DNA from: Phallusia mammillata
Taxonomy: Eukaryota > Chordata > Ascidiacea > Phlebobranchia > Ascidiidae
DNA length: 64,000 nt
NCBI GenBank assembly: GCA_003260075.1
Contig: QLIY01000299.1
Location: 3,078 to 67,077, forward strand
Reading direction: 5' to 3'
The position numbers and the translations under genes were made by a program. Shown here piece after piece: positions 25,301 through 37,500 of the stretch (position 1 is the first letter of the stretch; each line of letters begins with the position of its first letter). The notes beneath the pieces are model-generated. The model saw only the letters and a list, made by a program, of their open reading frames with translations. It ran no database searches and was not told the DNA's origin.

Positions 25301-28300
25301 AATCGTACAGGCTGGAATAAAATTTTCCAGAACTACTGAAACTTACATCATGAACGGTGATAAGTAAATAAACCCCTAAGTTGCAATTGGGTGATACGCA
25401 ATAGCCATATTTGGCAATGTTTTAATTTGCATTAAAAATGAACAAACATCACTGATTTAAAATATTATTTACTTATAACTTACCTATGGATCCAGATTGA
25501 TTTAATGGCAATGCGTTATTCTGAATAGACTGATGTTCATTTTGAAGAAAAACCAGCCAATCCGGTGCCTTGCATTTATCCAAATAAATCATGCATGGAG
25601 TGTTTGTTCCAGGACCCGCATCCGGTAAGATCAGAGGCGGTACAAAAGGTAGCTTTCCACCTCTTCGGAAGAGTCTAATCGGGTGATCAGGACGATAGTG
25701 ACCACTGTTAGCATTCGAGACACGCAGTTTAATTTGTTCAGGTTGTTTGGTCGGCATCATGTACTGGTGGATTAAAATATGCCACGGAACTTGGTGGCCT
25801 TCCATCTGAGCCAAGCCCAACACAAGAAGACTGCAAATGAAAACACAAAAGTATTAGGTCCTGCTTCATATGTGAACGCATATTTTTATGTTTCGTATGT
25901 ATAGTGCTCGTAAATACTTTGCGTTTCACACCAGGATGGATCAAAGCTGGGATCTGCTTTGCTCAAAATGCTAAACAATAGGGATGGGCCAAGCCGAGCC
26001 AGAACCCGAGTACCCGGTGCTGAGCATCACTTTCTTTGAATCCAATATCCAACAAAAGTAAATGTTTCCTAATGTGTTAGATGGTAGAAAAATGCGTACT
26101 TCCGGGGCCTGTATAGTTCAATACACTGTTGATGACGTAAGGGACATTGGAAAGCTACAAAACTAGCAGACAAATTTTTTTTTTTTTTTTTGATTTTTTT
26201 TAAGTTAATTTTCTTCACAAATAACTCAATCAGGACTTACGATCCCCATGCAATTACATTAATTATGTGGTTAAATAGATTTTTTTGTATTCCATTCAAT
26301 CGCTGATTTAGGACAAACACAATAAAGTTCAGTAACTTTGACAAGCAAATACCTGAAACCAATATAGCCACCAATAAACAGTAAAAACAAATCACACTTC
26401 ACATAATTTTTTAAACATTGTTCAGTTCATTATATAGTGGGCAAAGCACTCACTTATCTTCAGGGGTTATAAAAGTGAGTCTTGAAAGGTCGTAAGTTGC
26501 AGCCGACGTCGGTAAAAGTTGGCTGAACTGAAAAACACCACTGCTTGCAATCACTGTGGCGATATTCCGTGGTAGAGGTAGCAATCCCTTTTGTCTTTCA
26601 TATCTGCAATACACATTTAACACAAAAACATAGCATTTAATCATGATCCACCAATTGTGGCATCCACTTTTCAGCGCCCCATTGCGTCTTAACGTTTCGC
26701 AACAGGCTGTTAAATATGATTGCTAGGATATAGCCACAGTGCACCGAACTCACTTTCTGGTGAGCTCCTGCCACATAACGCTTCATTATACAGTGTATAG
26801 TTGCAGTGCGTTTAATCATGATCCACCAATTGTGTCATTTACTATTTTGCGCTTCACGACGTTTTAAAGTTGTGCAGCTATTTCCGGATTGGTGATTGTT
26901 CAGTGTAATTGTGTCGCTATGTGTTCTTTCACCAAGCGAAATAAACTTAACTCAACTCAAAAGCATTAACAACCAATGTTGCGTTTAGTGGTATCAGAAA
27001 AAAAATTGAACACCTATTTGTGCATGGAATAATCGTGTGTCAACTGATTTGCACATACTTAGTTAATCTTGTAACAGGTTCACTTTTATCAATCTCCTGT
27101 TTTGCAATATCCAGTGCTTCGTTCAGCCCACAAACATCAAAAGAAGACTTGTAAATATTCATTGCTTTTCTGTTGTATTCTCCCAATTGTTGCAGTTCCT
27201 GTAGATAAAACATAAAACTAGAATAGTGGTTTTCCTATATATTGCCAGTTTGTATATACTGTACTACATCATAATTAACGATGTATCACATATACCATTT
27301 ACTATATTTATAATGGATATATATTTGGCACCTACATTTCATTGGGTTCCTATCTTTTTCCTGGCACTTTATAACATAATTGTTTCTGCAAGCATAATCT
27401 AATGGGCCCCCACACATACACAGTTTAAGAATCACTGACATAATGTATCGTTTCTGTGTGGCCTGTTAACAATTCACTTACAAATCAGTATATCAGTATT
27501 TTAATATCTGAGAGCAGACTTAATGGCATTGCATGCTTCGAATATCAACAAACATATTTTAAACACTACTTAGAATTAAACTTTTCATACCCACCTTTAG
27601 CAGGGCATGTGTGTCATGCACAATCGAGGAAAATGATTCGGCATTTCGACACAACAAGTTTACCTGTGACAATAGCTGTAACAAAAAAAATTATGTGTAA
27701 ATTACCCCCACATTATTTACAAATTTGGTAACGGTACATAGGCAGTGGTGGTATTCAAATCTTTTGTCAGAGTGTTCTATCACAAAAGTCATATTTTTCA
27801 GCTGGTTCTGTTACAAAAAGTCCATCGACAGTAAATAGTAATGCTAACCGGTTAGCTGATCTCAAAAAATTTTGTGAGACGGTTCTATAGAACCGGTGCG
27901 AACCAGCTGAATTCCACCACTGCACATATGCATAAGTGAAATATATTTGTCCTTTACGAAAGCTAACTATTTTTTGCCTTGAAACAACTGTTTCGAAACT
28001 TATGATATATATATATATATATTATGAAAGGTGGAAATCGTTCCAACAATGATAACAGAATAGGGAATGATTCCCAAAATCAATTTACTAGGATTAAATG
28101 ACCACATATTTTACGCATTGCTTAATGACCTGTGGGTCTTTTGCCACTTTACTAGATGTCGCAAAGGCTGTTAACAAACAATAAAAAGGTAATGTATTTA
28201 TATCGGCAACAAAATTTAAAGTAACTATCTTAAACTTATGATTAACACAGCACAACAAAGTTCTGTTGGGTTTCTAAAATAGGCCACCAGACAAAAAAGG

Positions 28301-31300
28301 TTAAAAAACACTATTTTGGAAGATACAATGCATTACCCACAATTGACCTAAATTAGAAACACAAAGTTTACCTGGACGTGTTGTCTTATCTGAAGATCCA
28401 ATTCAAATTTCTGTTTTGCGGTGAAATTAAATGCATTATTGGTTTGCGTTTGCGTGACTTGAACATTTGCAGGTTGTGGCATTACTTGCAGCACCATAGG
28501 TTGGGGGGTCGAATGCACCCCCATTGTCTGTTGCTGGAGCTCAACTGCAATCTGTTGCTGAGGAACTTGAACAATAGTAGCTTGGGGGGTCAAATGCACC
28601 CCCAAAGGTTGATTAACAACCTCAGCTGACATCGGTTGAGTCACTAGTGTTGCGTGGGGGGTCGATTGCTCCCCCAACGCTTGTTTGTTAAGCCCAACTA
28701 CTTGCTGGTGCTGGTAAACTTGGTCTGTTGATATTTGGGGCACAGTTTGTGTCAGTGATGATGGCTGGGCCATTTGTATGTCTGCGGTTGATATATTAAA
28801 GTTGACCATTGAAGGTTGTTGTATGAAGTTTGGATTTTGATTTTGCGGATTCAGTTTAGTTTGTGATTGTGTCTTTTGGTGTTTCAGTATCTGTAAATGT
28901 TGTTTGACTGAAGTTCCTGCGTCACTTAATGCTCTCGCTTGTGATTCATTCTCGTCCCTGCAAAAAAGCATTGTTTTCTAGTTGGTAACATTTGGGATTT
29001 GTAGAGTTTAAAGTAAAACTAAAATGGTACAACTAACAAATTATTTTCCTATATATTGTGCTTTGCAAACAAACTTTTTTCGTCAAAAGTTGGACTTACT
29101 TTTTTCAAGATTCCTACTTTCTGTTCATATAACGTGCTGTGTTGGTGTTTTATACAGTCCGGTAATGAAGATGTTCATAGTTTGTTAAAATGTTAAAATA
29201 ACGAATGCCACTTAATTAAATCCCGATTAGGTCTTTTAAGTCTCTATATGGGTCAGGCATGCCAAGTTCCTGCCATATGCCACTTAAATTTTGTGCTTCG
29301 TAAAGCCATGTGTCCCCCAAGTGGTGATATATAAGTCTTATCAACACAAAAAGGTGAGTTCAAGACACTTGGTTTCACTTAAAAATGTCTTTAATTGCAA
29401 ATATCATGGTTTAAACAAAAGACAATGCCTTTAAGCAAAGACAAAGCCCTCAATAAACTAGAAAAGTGGCTTTCTGATATACTTCCATTTTATATATTCT
29501 ATACGATATTTATCAATTTACTACACTGTACACAATTTTATCTACATACATGATTGTTTTTGCAAGCAAAAACGAATGGGTCCCCACATATGTGTTTATG
29601 CGGATTTACAGTAAACCTATATGTGGCGGTTATTTTTATATTCTTAAGGACAAGGCATAAACTTAACTTTAAAAGTTCTTTTCCATATTCTTTTAGCATC
29701 ATTATTGTCATATAATTACAAAAAATCAGTGAAAAAAGAACGGGGAAAATACATTCAATTTAATCTCTTGCTTTGACCTTGATATTGTGGTTCAAGTTCA
29801 GTTTTTAAACACAAATTTTCCTAGAAAGCCTTAACTGTTGTATTAGACACTATATAAAAAAAGTCGTTTGCTACAAAGGTATACATAACAACTTGTTTTT
29901 CACTTAACTTTGTTTCGCAAAAACGACCGTTTAATGACCTTTTGACACTGTTTTTAATAGCATGCAGTCCTTAGTGTTCAACAATACCGTTCGGCCTAAT
30001 TTATACATGACTTAAGTACTGATTCTTGAATTGATTTGTCAAAAATAAAGAAGATACGTTATGACGAAAAATTCGTAACGGTGTTGTAATGCCTACAAGT
30101 TGACCTTTAGTGACCCATGGTTATGAGACGGCCAAGCTGACAACGAGAATTTAAAGACCATTTATCGCGGCGTTCGAAAAAGTTAAGTTTATTAAATTTC
30201 ATATTTATGTTGATCAACGATGTTTTGCCTGACATAAACGAAACCGAAGTACGTTTATCGAGTTCAAATTACGTCTTAGGTGTAAAACCTGCGCCAAAAC
30301 TGAAAATGCGCGTGATAACTCAATAAAACGACACAGCATTGCTGCACAAAAAAACAGCTGATTACTAATCACCGAAACGACTGTCTCGTAAAACGTCTGT
30401 CCAGACGTCAAGCTGAGCACTCCCGCTCTGCCGCCTTAATCGTAAACCAGTGAATTCCTCCCTTGGGACTTATATCTGACTGATAGCGTACACATATTAT
30501 GGGTTGTAAAGGTAACTGGCAAAATTTTAAATACTAAACGAATACCCTGCTTAAACAATTGTTAATTTTTTCAAATATTTCTGCACCATAGGGCATGTAT
30601 TTCTGCCTTAAAACTAAAACCGTTTATTTCGGGGTTTAAAGGGTAAAAAATGGGTGAATCCGAAAAAAAGACACAAAATTCTTTAAAAAACTTTACATTG
30701 CACCAAACAACAAAGCATGAAACTCCAAGATGCTGTACTTTAGTCAGTACAGCCGTTTCAAAAATTTTACATTTTGGGGGCCAGCGGGTGAACCGCTGGG
30801 TCAATCGGGGTCAAACTTTTTGGATTAATAACTAACATCTCTGTAAATTTGAATAAATTTGGAGCACTCTTTCTTGACCAAACGCGTCTCACAAGCCAGC
30901 GTTAGACAGAAAAAAAAAAAAAATACGGACAAAAACAATATGTGTCCCCTTCAGGGAAGGGGACCCATAAAAAAGATATTGACTTGCTGTGGGATGGTCA
31001 CTGTACAATGGAAAACGAGGATTTATGCTCCATACAAGAAGTTGATCATAATAAAAAATGAAATTTAAACCCACATGAAAGTAACTTGCTTGTTGGATGA
31101 GCGTGGGGTTTCTTTGGGGGGTGTGGTAGGAGTTGGGGCCAAACATTGACCCTTGTAATCAATCGCTGGAACCTCTAATAGTTCCAGCAATTCTTGGACT
31201 TCTTTCTTTGAGATTCGGGTCTGCAAACAAATCATAGTAAGACGTGAGAACTGCGTAAATAAAAGTGTTATTAGAGCTTTATGTGCAGATTAAACATGTT

Positions 31301-34300
31301 TGATTTTAGACATAAATTCTAATTTTTTAAAAGGCACAAACAGTTTTAACTATAATTATACAAAGCAAGAAAAAAAAATGGAGTTAGAGTTATTATATCA
31401 GTTTACACCTTACAGCGTAATCCATGTTATTCTGGTGTTTCAGCATACATGGTCCCTAATTCACCAAGGACCATAGTAGATATGTATATAAGCTCCTGTT
31501 GCATATAATTTTGCGTACAACATTCTTCAATCATTACTTACAGCAGGATCATCTCGTAGATCTTCAGGTTCAACGACATCATCAACTTCTGATCCAACAA
31601 AATTATAATCAGGATCAAATTCCTTGTCATCTTCCTCAGTAACATTTGCTTTGTTCACGACTGAAAAAATACAAAAACATAAATGACAATTGTCCAGAAA
31701 TATTGAAAGTGTGGTGGTTTTGTCTACATGTTGATAACACAGTAACTATCAATGTCCTGTTAAACCACAATACAACCACCTAATTATCAACATACAGTAA
31801 AATAAATAAATGGTAAAATACTGCCTGCACAGTTTCAGTAAATTTCACATTGGTTTGGCCCAAACTAGCTGGTAAAAAGGAATACTTTGTAATACGTTAA
31901 TTTTTTAAATTTTAGTTTCTGTTTTTTGTTTACAAATTTCCCAAGTATGTTTTGCTTAATGGTCTGATTCTTTTTTTGGTTCAATCAAGCTAGATAGTTC
32001 AAGAATATCACAAACATACTTCCTTCATCCATCATAAGTTCTGCTAGCCACTTGTGCCAATCTGTATCTCCTGATGGTACGTACATATCTTCAGTAACAT
32101 CAGGTGGTTTGAATGCTGTCTCAATCTCCACAAGAGCAATGTCCATTAAAGAATGCTTTGACCTACAAAAGCCATTGCAAAACAATTGTTAAGGATGGTT
32201 GTACTGAATGTTTTGCACAGTGAAAACCTTTACGCAGCTCACTTAACACATCATTAAGTAATATTCTCTGATACAGTGTTTTCCAGACTATGGATAACTA
32301 TATTATTTTAGGTCTCATGTTTTTGTAACTAAAGTATAAACTTAATATTTTCTATTTCTTCGTGTTTAAACCCAAAATTTTCGAAAAGTTTCCAGTTTTA
32401 CAATAAACTTTTTCACCAAACTAGTAAATATGGGGTGCGAAAACAGTATTTGAGTTGCATCATTAAAGGTTTGGGAACCACTGCTCTAATTTACTGGACT
32501 ATCGACACAAATATAAACAAAGCAAACTAAATAAACTGATAAATTAGGACTTTTTAGAGTCTGCCTCCAACTTTTATTTTAATATCACTGATTCTAGTTA
32601 ATTAAAAATTCCAATCTTTTGCATGCAAATCCTGTATCTTTAGTCTATTCTAGAAAACATTCCATATAATTGCATATTCCAGTAACTAGATAAAATATCA
32701 AGGTGTGTACGGTCCACGTACAAGTAAAAAATGCTCAAGAAGTGGGTCCTTTGTTAAAAAAATCAAAATAACACCTAAACTTTAAGTAACATGATATATA
32801 CAATATCTATAATGAAGGCGTTTGGCAAAACTTTGGCAAACACCCACATTGACATAATGTTTGCAATGTTACCTTGTTCTTTGTGCAATTATCTCATCGT
32901 CATTTAACATGGATTGCCTTACATTTTCATCGATAGCCATTAATTCAGAATCAATCTGATTGAGATCGCTCAGAAATGAATTTGAAGGAGTCATCATAAG
33001 GCCGCTGTCACCTGTTACAGTGATGGTGTCTTTCACTTAATTAACAAACCAAAATTAGGATTTTTAGCTGCAGTTCATCACAAAATTGTGCAATTTGCTG
33101 AAAAATTTTTCATAGCTGTTATCCCAGTGAAAAAAAAAACCTCAAAAATGTAAAACAAATTTACAAACCTTTCTCTATTTCCTCAATTGATGAGTCAAGG
33201 TCAGCATGAGAGGTCAATGTATCTTGTGACATGCAATCCTCAGTATCCAAGGTATTTTCCTGCTCAAAACAGATCTTTAATTGAAAATCATGATAAACTG
33301 ATGATGAACCAATGAGTTGAGAATCATGATGAACCAATGTAGCAAACATCATAATGAACCAATGAGGTAAACATTGTGATCAACAAAACGAGTCAAAAAT
33401 TATGATGAGTTGAATATCATGATAAAACATTGAGTTAAACATAAACTTTTTTACATTGGTAATTACCTCAAGTTCAGGATTATATTCTTCATCCTCTTCT
33501 TCTTCCTCATCAGGAAACTCAAGTTCAGTGAACGAGGGAGCCTGAAAATTGTAGAAGAGTTTACTTGTGAACAGGTTGTGACATTTAAGTTAATTTTCGC
33601 TTCAAATCTGAAAATTGTGTTGCCCAGTTCAAAACGCAACGTAAGTCAAAACATAATATGGCATGAAAGACATTCACACTTACCACTTTCTTTTCTGGAA
33701 CCTTCTTCAACTTGGAGCGAAGGTTCTTGGCTTCCTTAAAAACCAAAAACGGCAATCGAAAACTATGCAATTTTTAAAGTAAAATGGTAAACTGGACGAA
33801 TTATATTTTACTGGATCAACATTGAAACTGAATGGAAGTATTTTAGAAACCAAAAGTGTTAAAAAACAACAGATACTCACAGGCAAACCTTGGGGAACAC
33901 TATCACCTTCCATGCTAGCTTTTAAGATGTTTTTGACATTTTCATCATTAAGCAGTTCCTGCAAAACAGAGCAAGATTTTCGTACCACTCTATGCTTGTA
34001 CTAGGTATTGGCCCAATTAAAGCTGTCCAGCTGTTGGCGGGTTCAAAAACAACGATGCTTTGTACATAAGGTTGGTGCACTACTAACTGGATATACAGGC
34101 TTGATGGTGTGACAAGTTTGAAATGGAATATGTCAGTTGCTTATGATGCATTTAACAGCTTTTAGTCATAGATTGTCAAATTGACCTTATTCATTAAGCA
34201 AAATTTGTTTTACTAAAAACTGGTTTACTCATTGAAAAACTTGGATATAAAGAATATTAAGGAAAGCACTAGTGATGGGACGAGTACCCGGTACTCAGTA

Positions 34301-34541
34301 CTCGGTATCGAACGATTTCAGTGGTATTGATACTCGTACTCGGTATCGAAATATTTTGTCTCAGTTTTTCGAAACCAACATGCGAGTACCGAAGGCCGAT
34401 TTACACCATAAGAATACGGACAACTTTATGCCAATAATTGCTTCGGACAGCACAGAATTGGAAAAAAAATTCCGCCAGTTTACGTATATCTTTTTCGCTA
34501 TCACGCCTGTTTTCGCTGGAGATTACATTTTTCGGCATGTG

Positions 34542-34584
<43 letters not shown>

Positions 34585-37500
34585 TAGCCAGTGATATACA
34601 ACTAAGTACAACACTATACTTAAGTACTCTGTATCGAAGATATATACATGTGGTCATAGGCGTAGAGTTTTAAAAAATACCGGGGGTGCGCCGTTTGATA
34701 TTCCAAATACGATGCCTATACCATGTACAGTAGCTGTACCCGTATAAGACCAAATAACGACACCTTTTACGTGCTTCAGCATGTAGTTTCTATCACATTA
34801 ATTTGCAAATAGTCACTTGGCGCAATTTCTGTGGGTTCGATTGGAACGTTTGCTGTGCGTCTGATAACGTCTGATGTAACAAAAGGACGATTTGCCGAAT
34901 CAGCAATTTCAACAACGATTAACTTTAAAGTAAAGTGTTACGGGGGGAATAAAAGTAAAGCAATTCACGTTTTAAATATAGGCGACTATATGTATATATT
35001 GTTGACGCCTAAACTTAGGTCACCTTGGATCTAGTTTAGGCCGTTGCAGTACTTTGCCAAAGGACATTAAACTCGGCTTAGGAAACAATTTATTAACTAT
35101 TTTTATTTTTATTTTTTGTTGCAGAGAGTTATTGCGACAAATAATATTAAAACGTTAGTCTATAAATCATGTTTATGTTGCATTAAAATGCTCATTTATT
35201 ACGAAACAATTACAATTGTTACGTTTCAACCGACGTCTGTTCGATCAATGGCGTGAATGCAAGTGCATTTGTTCAGCTGGAAAAACGTTTTAATTAACCG
35301 ATCTAACCTGAACAAAGATGCGATTTTGACGTTATACAAAGGTTAAGGCCGGGGGTGCGCGGCACNTACAAAGGTCAAGGCAGGGGGTGCGCGGCACCCC
35401 CGCACCCCCGTACTCTACGCCAGTGCATGTGGTACTCCTACTTGGTATCGGTACTCGCTTTAAAACCTGGTATCACTAGAAAGCACACTAAGAGTTAAAA
35501 CCAGTTGACAATGAGAGCCTTAAATAAAATGTTATTATCACAAGATTCAGGAAAAGTATTTTAATAAGTTGCACATAAGTTAACTTTAGTAGCTAAGTTT
35601 TCACCTACATGGATAATAGTTTTCACATTTCTTCTGTTTACTCCATGCTTCTTCAATCTATCTTCAAGATGTTCATCAATTTTTAAAGCTTGCAGCGCAG
35701 CTTTTTGGGCTTCATCCATTTTAAGAACTTCATCTTTGTGCAAATAAATTAAAAATTTAATCATCTTATCCACTGTGATTAAACAATACAATCGCTTCCA
35801 TAAAGGCATGACTAAATATGTTCAATTAGGAAAAAATATTTTCGCACATGTTCTGACTTTTCAAAACTGAACTTGCTTAGGAATATTGGGAATAAACTTG
35901 ATATTGCAAGTGCCGCAGAATTAAAAACTAGGGTTGGCAAGCCGGTCAATTGACAGCACTTTATTTAAGCGGTCAAATACTATTTTCAATTTTAAACATT
36001 TTTAGCACATTTTGAAGTGCTTTTAAAGCCAATATAGATGTGTTTTGTTCATTTGAAATGAATGCCAAAACAATTAGGAGATACTTTTTATTTTAAATTA
36101 AGATCTGATTTACATTATGGCAAACTTTGCAAGGTTTACAATGCAATTAAAAAACATGGATCACTTCTAGCACCGTTTTATCTTAATAAAAATCGAGTGT
36201 GATATGTCCATGAGGGGAAGTTAGTTCATTAGTATTTACTTGAGCATTTTGCATATGTTGCACTGACAGATAAAAAATCTTAGTAATTTAAAGCATCTGT
36301 GTAAACTTGTAGGTCTACAGTCCTTCTTTCTATAGTTGATTCTAAAATTGTTTGTAGCTATATATTTAGTTTATAATTGTTCTGAAAAGATTTTTGTGGA
36401 TGAGTTACAGGTCAGTACTTATTGGGATAAACTGTGTACATACCAAGCTTTTGTATATATATATTTTTTTTTCATGAGTGGAGATGTGACAACCAAATAA
36501 ATTACGACTTTAAGCAGGATAAGCGAGTTTTGCAGTTAAATCTCAGTCAAAATTAGACTTTAATCTGATGTATAAAGAATATTATGAGAATCCAGTTCAC
36601 AAATGTGATTACTGAATGAAAATTACAGTGACACAGGTGGGGCCATTGATGAAATAAAGTATGCAAACAGTCGAAAAGTCTATAATATAATATAAACTGA
36701 ACATTTCCTATTTCACAAACAAATTTACATGAGTTGAAACCTTCATTTCCATTACTTATGGTTTATAAGAAGATTTAACTTACAACTTTTAACTTAAAAT
36801 GCAATTTAATAGGGTGTATAGTATTTGACCGATATTTGACCAATTTGACCAGTATTTGACCGGTTAAATGCCCTTCCCTATTAAAAACTAGAAAAAAATA
36901 GTCGATACATTAGATAAGGCCAGTCTGCAGAATATGACGGCTCCCGACGGGATCTAGGGGGAGCATGAGCAACATGTCCCGCATGCACATATTCATGTTC
37001 CTAGGTCAAGGTGTGTGAGAGCAATTTAAGTGAATGAAAAGCAAGTAATAAAATGAACAAGCAGTTAAATATCTTTCATACAAATTTTCTGGGTGCATTT
37101 ACAAAAAAATGTCTGCTGTCATACTTGCAGGCCAGGAATATAGCAAAAAGTCATAACATTGTTAAAAAAAACAGCAAAGCAAGGTTCTAAGGACATGTTG
37201 TACAGTAAATCAGTAGCAAATATGTCTTCAACAGACCAGTTCAAATAAAAAATAATGTAAGAAACTATTTAAACCTTCAGATGATGAGCTTGTCTCTTTT
37301 TCATCAGGATTCTTTTCTTGGGTTCGTGTATTAACATTCGCTGGGGGGGGGGGGTCGAGGTGCACACCTAACTGGTTCGTGCACACCTTAAAATTTCTTT
37401 GCGCACACTTGCACACCTGAAAATTCTTCGTGCACACCCGAGATCACGGCGAAATGTGCCATAAAATCCAATGTGGGATCTAGGGGGAGCATGAGCGAAT

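Noticed and set aside
28502-28690. CRISPR-like regular repeats
   Set aside because: Three degenerate 78-bp units inside a eukaryotic coding exon, without conserved repeat and unique spacers.
34272-34673. 133-codon frame in the right part of GON4L
   Set aside because: Entirely within the nested hAT MITE and its C run.
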